From Alexandriicola marinus (GTDB lineage: Bacteria > Pseudomonadota > Alphaproteobacteria > Rhodobacterales > Rhodobacteraceae), in NCBI RefSeq assembly GCF_004000435.1, contig NZ_RBVZ01000001.1, forward strand, positions 310,001-374,000: a stretch of DNA of 64,000 nt, given 5' to 3'. Below the pieces are notes generated by a model. It worked only from the letters and a program-made list of their open reading frames with translations. It searched no databases and had not been told where the DNA came from. Shown in pieces: positions 19,001-26,137 of this stretch. The position numbers and the translations under genes were made by a program. Every line of letters starts with the position of its first letter. Position 1 is the first letter of the stretch.

Positions 19001-19488
19001 GATGCCTTGAGCATCAGGGGATAGCCGATTTCACTCGCCTGCTTGCGGATCGCGTCCATGTCAGAGCCCAGAACCTCGGTCGCGGGGATGACCGGCACGC
19101 CGGCCTCGATCGCGACCTTGCGCGCCGAGGCCTTGTCCCCAAGCGCGCGCATGGTGTCGGCCTTGGGTCCGATGAAGGTAATGCCTGCCGCATCGCAGGC
19201 ATCGACGAAATCCGGGTTCTCGGAAAGAAGACCATAGCCGGGGTGGATCGCATCCGCGCCCGACATCTTTGCCACCCGGATGATTTCCTCGATCGAGAGG
19301 TAGGCCTCGACCGGGCCGAGACCTTCTCCGATCCGGTAGGCTTCGTCCGCCTTGAACCGATGCAGGCCCAGCTTGTCTTCCTCGGCATAGACCGCGACGG
19401 TTTTCTTGCCCATCTCGTTGGCGGCCCGCATGATCCGGATCGCGATTTCGCCGCGATTGGCGATAAGGATTTTTTCGAAATCGGCCAC
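16048..19488 (-). CDS. pyc: Pyruvate carboxylase
   Basis: A 1146-aa biotin enzyme that carboxylates pyruvate to oxaloacetate, replenishing the TCA cycle. Domains in order: biotin carboxylase (MADFEKILIANRGEIA start, ATP-grasp glycine loop KASWGGGGRGM near 160-175), carboxyltransferase (LITDTTMRDGHQSLLATRMR, LRASNGVGYTNYPDN), the PYC-specific linker domain, and the biotin carrier domain with EAMKMETG, Lys1112 carrying biotin. The length is that of a single-chain PYC. It stands alone upstream with its own promoter region. Confidence 0.97.
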   Translation of the reverse strand: MADFEKILIANRGEIAIRIMRAANEMGKKTVAVYAEEDKLGLHRFKADEAYRIGEGLGPVEAYLSIEEIIRVAKMSGADAIHPGYGLLSENPDFVDACDAAGITFIGPKADTMRALGDKASARKVAIEAGVPVIPATEVLGSDMDAIRKQASEIGYPLMLKASWGGGGRGMRPIANEDELEDKVLEGRREAEAAFGNGEGYLEKMILRARHVEVQILGDREGNIYHLWERDCSVQRRNQKVVERAPAPYLSETQREQLCNLGKKICQHVNYECAGTVEFLMDMDSGDFFFIEVNPRVQVEHTVTEEVTGIDIVRAQILIAEGKSIVEATGCASQYDVKLDGHALQCRVTTEDPQNNFIPDYGRIQIYRSATGPGIRLDGGTAYSGAVITRFYDSLLTKVTARAPTPEMAIARMDRALREFRIRGVSTNIAFVENLLKHPTFLNNEYHTKFIDETPELFDFRKRKDRATKLLTYIADITVNGHPETEGRVRPHPDLKLPRPPMKPPVDWHPGTRQLLEDEGAKAVADWMKAQKKLLITDTTMRDGHQSLLATRMRSIDMITVAPTYAAKMGDLFSVECWGGATFDVAYRFLQECPWQRLREIRAAMPNVLTQMLLRASNGVGYTNYPDNVVQFFVAQAAESGVDVFRVFDSLNWVENMRVAMDAVVESGKICEGTICYTGDMLDPDRSKYDLKYYVGMAKELEAAGAHVLGLKDMAGLLKPVAADRLIRALKDEIDIPIHFHTHDTSGAAISTIMAAAMAGVDCVDAAMDALSGNTSQPTLGSVVEALRHSERDTGLDIAAIREISNYWEQVRAHYAAFESGLQAPASEVYLHEMPGGQFTNLKAQARSLGLEERWHEVAQTYADVNQMFGDIVKVTPSSKVVGDMALMMVSQGLTRADVESPKVDVAFPDSVIDMMKGNLGQPPGGWPAAIQKKVLKGETPLTDRPGKHLEPVDLEAVRKDVSDQLGVEIDDEDLNGYLMYPKVFTDYMERHAVYGPVRTLPTRTFFYGMEPGEEITAEIDPGKTLEIRLQTVGETHDDGEVRVFFELNGQPRTVRVPNRKSAAVSAKKPKAEIGNPAHIGAPMPGVVASVVVQAGAAVKAGDLLLTIEAMKMETGIHAEHEGTIKAIHVTPGSQIDAKDLLVEFE

Positions 19489-19642
19489 GGCAGGGATCCT
19501 CTTTGCAGTTGCAGAAACGGTTTATGAAGGATTCCGCGCGCCGTAAATGGGTATATCTGGGTAGGGGAAGGGCAGGGCCGCCGACGGTTTCTCGCCCGCA
19601 ATCGTTTGCCCGGAAAAATCGGGCGGGTGGCTATTCGCGGCG

Positions 19643-19658
19643 TTAACGATTTGTTAAC
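19643..19658 (+). promoter_or_regulatory. CtrA-type box
   Basis: TTAA-CGATTTG-TTAA followed by C is an exact match to the alphaproteobacterial CtrA consensus TTAA-N7-TTAAC. It ends eight bases before the ATG at 19666, so a bound CtrA would overlap the start region of the small gene. Functional use is inferred from sequence only. Confidence 0.5.
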
Positions 19659-19665
19659 CTTTGTC

Positions 19666-20076
19666 ATGGCCAACGAAGTCGAACTCGCAGCGATCCTGTG
19701 CAGCCTGATCATGGGCGGCGAGCCGGAGGTGCGCCATGACTACGTGGCCGCTGGGCGGGATCACTATGTTAGGGTCGATTGCGAGACGTCATCCCATGTG
19801 ATCGAGGTGGGTTTCGATGCCAAACGGTCCAGCCTCGACAGCCTGCACCAGGTCCTGTTCGCGGCAGATCTGACCGGAAAAGAGCCGATGATCGTCGTGA
19901 TCGACACAAATGGCGTCGAAGAGGCGGTTGAATACCAGATCGAGACGGTCGCCCGGATTGCTGGCGTGTCGTTCCTGACGGTGGACGAGGCATTCCTCGT
20001 CAGGTGGCAGATGACATGGCCGTTCCGGCAGGAACGCGCGATATTGTTCCGCGATGACACTCTGGCGCTGAACTAG
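19666..20076 (+). CDS. Conserved hypothetical protein (Rhodobacteraceae type)
   Basis: A 136-aa soluble acidic protein (MANEVELAAILCSLIMGGEPEVRHDYVA...). I recognise it only as the kind of small conserved protein common in Rhodobacteraceae; no domain or function can be assigned. It has no signal peptide or membrane segment. The start at 19666 is preferred over 19606 because the extra residues lack family-like sequence, but no Shine-Dalgarno is seen (AACCTTTGTC before ATG). A perfect CtrA-type box lies directly upstream, so cell-cycle or motility-linked control is possible. Confidence 0.6.
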   Translation: MANEVELAAILCSLIMGGEPEVRHDYVAAGRDHYVRVDCETSSHVIEVGFDAKRSSLDSLHQVLFAADLTGKEPMIVVIDTNGVEEAVEYQIETVARIAGVSFLTVDEAFLVRWQMTWPFRQERAILFRDDTLALN

Positions 20077-20101
20077 CCGGGCCTGTCCGAGGTTTCGCCG
20101 A

Positions 20102-20515
20102 TCACCACTCCATCTGTGCCGTGCCCTCAGGCGACCAGACCTGAACAAGCGCGCATTCCAGCAGGTATGGCCGGCTTTCCCTGTCACAGACGACCTGTTC
20201 CATCAGCTGTGGCGAGCCTTCCTCCGGCAGGCCGCAAAACGTCTCGTGCCAGTGGTTTCCCTCGGTGTGTTGAACAAAGAAATCTGCCGTCCAGCCGGCA
20301 TAATCGCAGGCGGTGGTGACGAAACAATCCTCCGCCATGGCGCCGCCCGCGACGCATTCCGACTTGGCTCCCGCGATCGCCTCTTCGATCGTCGTGCCGA
20401 ATCCGACCCCGCTCGATTGTTCGGGCGCCTGGGCGATGGCGATGGATTGCGCCGTCGCTGGCGCGGCGACAAAGGCGAGGGCGAGGACCGCAAGTGCGGC
20501 GGGGCGAAGGATCAT
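20102..20515 (-). CDS. Exported hypothetical protein
   Basis: A 137-aa protein with a clear signal peptide (MILRPAALAVLALAFVAAPATAQ) and six mature-part cysteines (SECVAGG, EDCFVTTACDYAG, ETFCGLP, VVCDRES, LECALV). This suggests a disulfide-stabilised periplasmic or secreted domain. The start at 20515 has GGAGAA seven bases upstream. No family was recognised. It is convergent with the preceding small gene and divergent from the UvrD-type helicase. Confidence 0.65.
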   Translation of the reverse strand: MILRPAALAVLALAFVAAPATAQSIAIAQAPEQSSGVGFGTTIEEAIAGAKSECVAGGAMAEDCFVTTACDYAGWTADFFVQHTEGNHWHETFCGLPEEGSPQLMEQVVCDRESRPYLLECALVQVWSPEGTAQMEW

Positions 20516-20664
20516 ATCGGTTCTCCACTGGAAGACTGGGTCGGAGGCTAGAGAGGGGGCCGCGCGTTGAACAGTCCGGAATTCCGCTGGCCACCGGAAA
20601 GATGGGTGCGAACATAGCGCGAACACGTCTTTCGTTTTGCGCGCGATGCCGCTATTCTTGCGCA

Positions 20665-23064
20665 ATGAGCAGTTACGAAGAAGATGATGCCTTCGAAGCG
20701 GCGGTCGCGCGGCCGTCGCTGTCGCAGATGGCTATGGCCGCCCGGCCCATGCCTTATCTTGACGGGTTGAACGCGCCGCAACGGCAGGCCGTCGAAACGC
20801 TCGACGGTCCGGTTCTGATGCTGGCGGGCGCGGGCACCGGCAAGACGCGGGCGCTGACCGCACGAATTGCGCATCTTCTGGCCACGGGGACCGCGCGGCC
20901 AAACGAAATTCTCGCCGTGACGTTCACGAACAAGGCCGCGCGCGAGATGAAATCGCGCATCGGCCAGCTTCTGGGCGAAACGGTCGAAGGCATGCCATGG
21001 CTCGGCACGTTCCACGCGATCTGTGTCAAGCTGTTGCGCCGGCATGCCGAACTTGCCGCGCTGAAATCGAATTTCACCATCCTCGATACCGATGATCAGA
21101 TCCGGTTGCTGAAACAGCTGATCGTGGCCGAGGGGATTGACGAAAAGCGCTGGCCCGCGCGGCAATTGTCCGGGATCATCGACGGCTGGAAGAACCGCGC
21201 CCTGACGCCGGACCGACTCCCCGTGGCCGACAGCGGCGCGTTCGATCGCAAGGGCCCACGGCTTTATGCCGCCTATCAACAGCGCCTCAAGGAGCTAAAT
21301 GCCTGCGATTTCGGCGACCTGCTGTTGCATGTCGTCACGATCTTTCAGACGCATGAGGATGTGCTGGCGCAATATCGCCGCTGGTTCCGCTATATCCTCG
21401 TCGACGAATATCAGGACACGAACGTTGCCCAGTACCTGTGGCTCAGGCTTCTGGCGGGCGGGCATTCCAACATCTGCTGCGTGGGCGACGACGATCAGTC
21501 GATCTATGGCTGGCGCGGCGCCGAGGTCGGCAACATCCTGCGCTTCGAGACGGATTTTCCGGGCGCCGAGGTGATCCGGCTCGAACAGAATTACCGCTCG
21601 ACCGGACATATCCTCGCCGCGGCCTCGGGCGTGATCGCCGCGAACAAGGGCCGGCTGGGCAAGACGCTGTTCACCACCGGCGAAGAGGGCGACCGCGTGC
21701 GCCTGATCGGCCATTGGGACGGCGAGGAGGAGGCCCGCTGGATCGGGGAGGAGATCGAGGCCATGCAGGGCGGCTCTCGGGGGCATGACCCGATGAGCCT
21801 TGATGACATGGCGATTCTCGTGCGGGCGTCGCACCAGATGCGCGCCTTCGAAGACCGGTTCCTGACCATCGGCCTGCCGTATCGGGTGATCGGTGGCCCG
21901 CGATTCTATGAACGGCTCGAGATTCGGGATGCGATGGCCTATTTCCGGCTCGCCGTGTCGCCCGATGACGATCTGGCCTTCGAGCGGATCGTCAACACGC
22001 CGCGCCGGGGCCTTGGGGACAAGGCCGTTCAGACGATCCAGCGCACCGCGCGTGCCAACGGGGTGAACCTCGTCGAAGGCGCGCGCCTGTGCGCCGAGGG
22101 TGGGCTGATCAAGGGCAAGGGCGGCAAGGAACTGGGCATTCTCGTTCAGGCCATCGACCGCTGGCACGGGCAGGTCGTGGCCGAGGCCGATACCCATGTG
22201 GAACTGGCCGAGATGATCCTCGACGAAAGCGGCTACACCACGATGTGGCAGGACGACAAGACGCCCGAGGCGCCCGGCCGGCTCGAAAACCTCAAGGAAC
22301 TGGTCAAGGCGCTCGAAGGCTTCGACAACCTTCAGGGCTTTCTCGAACATGTCAGCTTGATCATGGACAACGGCACCGAGGAGCAGGGCGAAAAGGTCTC
22401 GATCATGACGCTGCACGCGGCCAAGGGGCTCGAATTTCCGGCGGTGTTCCTGCCGGGATGGGAAGACGGGCTGTTTCCCTCGCAGCGGTCGATGGACGAA
22501 AGCGGTCTCAAGGGCCTCGAGGAGGAGCGCAGGCTGGCCTATGTCGGCATCACGCGAGCCGAGCGGATCTGCACGATTTCCTTTGCCGCCAACCGCCGCG
22601 TCTATGGCCAATGGCAATCGGCGCTGCCCTCGCGGTTCATCGACGAATTGCCCGAGGCGCATGTGGATGTGCTGACGCCGCCGGGGCTTTATGGCGGTGG
22701 CTTTGGTGCGGCGGGCATGTCGGCCAGCGCATCGCCCGCAGCGCAGGCCGCGATGGGATCGAACCTTCAGGACAAGGCCAGCCGTGCCGATGTCTACAAC
22801 TCCCCCGGCTGGAAACGTCTTCAGGCCCGCAGCGCACAACGCGGCATGTCCCAGCCTTCGGAGGCGCGGAACATGACGATCGATCTGGACGCCGTGTCGT
22901 CCTTTACCGAAGGGGAGCGGGTCTTTCACCGGAAATTCGGCTATGGCCGGGTCGCGGGGATCGAGGGCGACAAGCTGGATATCGCGTTCGAAAAGGCGGG
23001 CGACAAGAAGGTCGTGGCCCGTTTCGTCGTCCCGGCCGATCAGGCCGACGACGTGCCGTTCTGA
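20665..23064 (+). CDS. UvrD/PcrA-type ATP-dependent DNA helicase
   Basis: A 799-aa superfamily 1A helicase that unwinds DNA 3' to 5' in repair and replication-fork processing. Motifs: Q motif LNAPQRQAV, Walker A AGAGTGKT (54-61), TFTNKAAREM, Walker B VDEYQDTN, GDDDQSIYGWRGA, LEQNYRST, the later motifs TLHAAKGLEFPAVFLPGWEDGLFP and EERRLAYVGITRA. A C-terminal region (EGERVFHRKFGYGRVAGIEGDKLDI) matches the PcrA/UvrD RNA polymerase-interacting Tudor-like domain. The ATG at 20665 is used; the longer reading from 20494 runs into the opposite gene's signal-peptide region. Confidence 0.93.
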   Translation: MSSYEEDDAFEAAVARPSLSQMAMAARPMPYLDGLNAPQRQAVETLDGPVLMLAGAGTGKTRALTARIAHLLATGTARPNEILAVTFTNKAAREMKSRIGQLLGETVEGMPWLGTFHAICVKLLRRHAELAALKSNFTILDTDDQIRLLKQLIVAEGIDEKRWPARQLSGIIDGWKNRALTPDRLPVADSGAFDRKGPRLYAAYQQRLKELNACDFGDLLLHVVTIFQTHEDVLAQYRRWFRYILVDEYQDTNVAQYLWLRLLAGGHSNICCVGDDDQSIYGWRGAEVGNILRFETDFPGAEVIRLEQNYRSTGHILAAASGVIAANKGRLGKTLFTTGEEGDRVRLIGHWDGEEEARWIGEEIEAMQGGSRGHDPMSLDDMAILVRASHQMRAFEDRFLTIGLPYRVIGGPRFYERLEIRDAMAYFRLAVSPDDDLAFERIVNTPRRGLGDKAVQTIQRTARANGVNLVEGARLCAEGGLIKGKGGKELGILVQAIDRWHGQVVAEADTHVELAEMILDESGYTTMWQDDKTPEAPGRLENLKELVKALEGFDNLQGFLEHVSLIMDNGTEEQGEKVSIMTLHAAKGLEFPAVFLPGWEDGLFPSQRSMDESGLKGLEEERRLAYVGITRAERICTISFAANRRVYGQWQSALPSRFIDELPEAHVDVLTPPGLYGGGFGAAGMSASASPAAQAAMGSNLQDKASRADVYNSPGWKRLQARSAQRGMSQPSEARNMTIDLDAVSSFTEGERVFHRKFGYGRVAGIEGDKLDIAFEKAGDKKVVARFVVPADQADDVPF

Positions 23065-23067
23065 GCC

Positions 23068-23670
23068 TCAGACCAGCCCGCGCACGATCGGGATCGTCGT
23101 CAGCAGAAGCAGGACAGCCATCGTCCGGTTGAACAGCCGCAGGTGGCCGGGCTTGCGCAGGAGCCGCCGCACCTGCGTGCCGAACCCCGCCCAGACAAGG
23201 ATCGCGGGCAGGTTGGTGGCCGAAAAGATCGCCGCCACCATCACCGCGCCAAGCGCCCCGGCCTCGGGCGGCGTATAGGCCGCGATTGCGGTCAGCGCCA
23301 TGTACCAGCCCTTGGGATTGACCCACTGAAAGCCGGCTGCCTGAAGGAATGTCAGGGGCTTGCCTTCGATCTGCGCCTCGCCGGGCGGGGCGGCATTGGC
23401 GACTTTCCAGGCAAGCCAAGCGAGATACAGCAGGCTTGCCACCATCATCGCGCGCCTGAGCAGCGGATAGGCCTCGAAGATCGCGGCAAGGCCAAGGCCC
23501 ACCATGATCATCATGAACCCGTGGCCGAGGCTGATGCCCAGCATATGCGGCACTGTCCGGCGCAGACCGAAATTGGCGCCCGACGCCAGAAGCATCAGGT
23601 TGTTCGGCCCCGGCGTGATCGAGGTGGCAAGGGCAAAGCCCATCAGGGCCGTGATCATCTCGAGAGTCAT
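23068..23670 (-). CDS. LysE-family amino acid exporter
   Basis: A 200-aa inner-membrane protein with about six helices and the LysE/RhtB signature near the N-terminus (GFALATSITPGPNNLMLLASGANFGLRRTVPHMLGISLGHG). It probably exports an amino acid or a small derivative. It is convergent with the helicase gene (three bases between stops) and lies 31 bases after the MFS gene on the same strand, so the two exporters may form an operon. Confidence 0.88.
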   Translation of the reverse strand: MTLEMITALMGFALATSITPGPNNLMLLASGANFGLRRTVPHMLGISLGHGFMMIMVGLGLAAIFEAYPLLRRAMMVASLLYLAWLAWKVANAAPPGEAQIEGKPLTFLQAAGFQWVNPKGWYMALTAIAAYTPPEAGALGAVMVAAIFSATNLPAILVWAGFGTQVRRLLRKPGHLRLFNRTMAVLLLLTTIPIVRGLV

Positions 23671-23701
23671 CAGGTCATCCTTGATCGCCGGGCGAGAGCC
23701 A

Positions 23702-24850
23702 TCAGCCGCGGCGCACGATGCCGGCGGTCAGCGGATAGATCGCCATCATCAGCGCCAGAACCCAGAACGCCGTCGGCAGGCTGGTCTGATGTGCGGCAAA
23801 GCCCACGATCGCGGGGCCCAGCAGAACCCCGGCATAGCCTGTCGTGGTGACCGATGCGATCGCGAGGCCCGCGGGCATGATCGTCTGCCGACCCGCGATG
23901 CTGAAGACGACCGGCACGAGGTTCGCGGCCCCAAGTCCCACCAGAACGAATCCCGCCAGCGTGATCGCGGGCGTCGCCGCCAGCAGGCAGACGGCCAGCC
24001 CGGCCATGGTCAGAATACCGCCGCCCACAAGGATCGGACCTTCGCCCAACCGGGCGACCGTCCAGTCGCCGCTGAGCCTTCCGGCGACCATGGCGACGGA
24101 AAACAGCATGTATCCGAGGCCGGCGCTCCGGGCCTCTGTCATCTCGCGTTCGATCAGGAGAAGCGCGCCCCAGTCGAGGATGGCGCCCTCCACCAGAAAG
24201 GCGACCGCAGCCAGAACGGCGAGCAGAAGCACAAGCCCCCGGGGAAACACGAAGGGATCGGGATCGCCGCCGCGTGCGCGCAACAGGCGGGGGGCCGCAA
24301 GGGCCATCGCGCCCAACGTCAGCGCAGAGCCGATCAACGCGGCCAGAATCGGCGACAGTCCGAAGGATAGCAGCGCGGTCATGGACCCGGCACCGGCAAA
24401 GCCGCCGATGCTGAATTGCGCGTGAAACCCCGACATCAGCGGCCGGGCCTCTGTGCGTTCGACCTCGGCGGCATGAACATTCATCGCCACGTCGAGCGTT
24501 CCGAGCGCGGCACCAAAGACGAACAGGGTGGCGCCGAGGCTCACGGGGTGTCCGGCCAGCGCGAGGAAGGGCAGGGTCAGGCCCATGCCGAACCCGCCCA
24601 GCAGGATCATCGGCCGCGCGCCGCGCCGCGCCGAGATGATCCCGGTGAGCGGCATCGCGATGACCGAGCCCATGCCCAGACACAGAAGAAGGATACCCAG
24701 AAGCGCCTCATCGGCGCCGACACTGTTCTTTGCAAAGGGAATCAGCGGCGCCCAGCACGAGACGGCAAAGCCCCCCGCAAGGAAGGACAGCCGCGTGGCA
24801 AGCCGAGCGGGCGCCGTCGCGCTCCGGTCGGGAACGGTCATTTGTGTCAT
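23702..24850 (-). CDS. Major facilitator superfamily transporter
   Basis: A 382-aa, about 12-helix transporter. It has the MFS loop motif between helices 2 and 3 (GIISARRGARPMILLG) and a second cytoplasmic loop after a central linker, as in small-molecule exporters of the FucP/YbjJ-like type; the substrate is unknown. The ATG at 24850 is preceded by GGGAGGAGCAG, a very strong ribosome site. The frame stays open far upstream into the hairpin array, but that extension is repeat sequence and not protein-like. The eight bases GGGAGGAG at 24854-24861 are an exact complement of the CUCCUCCC loops made by the array upstream. Confidence 0.85.
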   Translation of the reverse strand: MTQMTVPDRSATAPARLATRLSFLAGGFAVSCWAPLIPFAKNSVGADEALLGILLLCLGMGSVIAMPLTGIISARRGARPMILLGGFGMGLTLPFLALAGHPVSLGATLFVFGAALGTLDVAMNVHAAEVERTEARPLMSGFHAQFSIGGFAGAGSMTALLSFGLSPILAALIGSALTLGAMALAAPRLLRARGGDPDPFVFPRGLVLLLAVLAAVAFLVEGAILDWGALLLIEREMTEARSAGLGYMLFSVAMVAGRLSGDWTVARLGEGPILVGGGILTMAGLAVCLLAATPAITLAGFVLVGLGAANLVPVVFSIAGRQTIMPAGLAIASVTTTGYAGVLLGPAIVGFAAHQTSLPTAFWVLALMMAIYPLTAGIVRRG

Positions 24851-24939
24851 CTGCTCCTCCCTCGCGCACATCACTACAGCGCGCCGCCTGAAACTCAAGC
24901 GCGGGTCTGTCGGGGGTGTAACGGGGATGGGGAAAATGC

Positions 24940-24968
24940 GGTGCCCCAGGGAGGAGGAGAGGGGCACC
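24940..24968 (-). terminator. Last hairpin of the sRNA array, terminator-like
   Basis: On the minus strand the type-A hairpin closest to the MFS gene has a 12-bp perfect stem (ATGCGGTGCCCC pairs with GGGGCACCGCAT, counting flanks 24936-24972) and, unlike every other copy, continues into TTTTCCCC. It therefore reads as the intrinsic terminator of the DUF1127-sRNA transcript while also displaying the CTCCTCCTCCC loop. Confidence 0.65.
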
Positions 24969-25824
24969 GCATCACCTTGGTGCAGTTCCCGGGCCAGGGA
25001 GGAGGAGAGGCCCGGTCTGCCGTCCGGGGCGCCATTAAGGGAGGAGGAGGCGACCCCGTTTCTCGTCTGTCGGTAGCTGCGGTGCCCCAGGGAGGAGGAG
25101 AGGGGCACCGCATCACCTTTTGCAGGGTCCGGGCCAGGGAGGAGGAGAGGCCCGGTCTGCCGCCCGGGGCGCCATTAAGGGAGGAGGAGGCGACCCCGTT
25201 TCTCGTCTGTCGGTAGCTGCGGTGCCCCAGGGAGGAGGAGAGGGGCACCGCATCACCTTTTGCAGGGTCCGGGCCAGGGAGGAGGAGAGGCCCGGTCTGC
25301 CGTCCGGGGCGCCATTAAGGGAGGAGGAGGCGACCCCGTTTCTCGTCTGTCGGTAGCTGCGGTGCCCCAGGGAGGAGGAGAGGGGCACCGCATCACCTTT
25401 TGCAGGGTCCGGGCCAGGGAGGAGGAGAGGCCCGGTCTGCCGTCCGGGGCGCCATTAAGGGAGGAGGAGGCGACCCCGTTTCTCGTCTGTCGGTAGCTGC
25501 GGTGCCCCAGGGAGGAGGAGAGGGGCACCGCATCACCTTTTGCAGGGTCCGGGCCAGGGAGGAGGAGAGGCCCGGTCTGCCGTCCGGATCGCCGTTAAGG
25601 GAGGAGGAGGCGATCCGTATTCCGTCTTTTGGTAGCTGCGGTGCCCCGGGAGGAGGAGAGGGGCACCGCATCACCGTTTGCAGGGTCCGGGCCAGGGAGG
25701 AGGAGAGGCCCGCTCTGCCGTCCGGATAGCCGTTAAGGGAGGAGGAGGCGACCCGTATTCCGTCTTTTGGTAGCTGCGGTGCCCCGGGAGGAGGAGAGGG
25801 GCACCGCATCACCGTTTGCAGGGT

Positions 25825-25899
25825 CCGGGCCAGGGAGGAGGAGAGGGGCACCGCATCACCGTTTGCAGGGTCCGGGCCAGGGAGGAGGAGAGGGGCACC
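25825..25899 (-). repeat. Two hybrid hairpin units with mismatched arms
   Basis: At 25825-25852 and 25872-25899 a type-B left arm (CCGGGCC) is joined through the loop motif to a type-A right arm (GGGGCACC), with a 47-bp period. Local stems cannot form. The arms could only pair with partners in neighbouring units (A arm at 25778, B arm at 25939). This is the footprint expected from unequal recombination between loop motifs, then duplication. Confidence 0.75.
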
Positions 25900-26137
25900 G
25901 CATCACCTTTTGCAGGGTCCGGGCCAGGGAGGAGGAGAGGCCCGGTCTGCCGTCCGGATCGCCGTTAAGGGAGGAGGAGGCGATCCGTATTCTGTTTTTC
26001 GGTAGTTGCGGTGCCCCAGGGAGGAGGAGAGGGGCACCGCACCACCTTGATACAGGTCACCGGCAGGGAGGAGGAGGAGCCGGTGATCTGCGAGCCGGAG
26101 GCGCCATTAAGGGAGGAGGAGGCGCCCCCGAAATCCA

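Larger units (their letters stand above)
24940..26130 (-). ncRNA. Expanded CcsR-like sRNA array (26 CTCCTCCTCCC motifs)
   Basis: Read on the minus strand, CTCCTCCTCCC occurs 26 times, 24 of them in hairpin loops. Type A hairpins (8-11 bp GGTGCCCC/GGGGCACC): 24940-24968, 25081-25109, 25221-25249, 25361-25389, 25501-25529, 25640-25667, 25778-25805, 26010-26038. Type B (CCGGGCC/GGCCCGG): 24989-25015, 25129-25155, 25269-25295, 25409-25435, 25549-25575, 25688-25712, 25919-25945. Type C (8-9 bp): 25026-25057, 25166-25197, 25306-25337, 25446-25477, 25585-25617, 25723-25755, 25955-25987. Two hybrids without a matching stem: 25825-25852, 25872-25899. Two distinct hairpins next to DUF1127: 26053-26090, 26096-26130. 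The A-B-C set repeats every 138-141 bp, and units two to five are almost identical. In Rhodobacter sphaeroides four CcsR sRNAs with CCUCCUCCC loops follow a DUF1127 gene, are co-transcribed under RpoH sigma factors and are cut out by RNase E. The same arrangement here supports that identity. Expression is inferred. Confidence 0.82.

Noticed and set aside
16921-19527. 868-aa ORF antisense to pyruvate carboxylase
   Set aside because: A high-GC shadow frame; composition is unlike protein and the other strand encodes a full-length enzyme.
24851-25108. N-terminal extension of the MFS protein into the repeats
   Set aside because: A strong ribosome site directly precedes the ATG at 24850 and the extension is repeat-derived.
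24940-26130. CRISPR array
   Set aside because: Repeats are regularly spaced, but the intervening sequences are also repeated and no cas genes are present; the elements are hairpins with constant loops.
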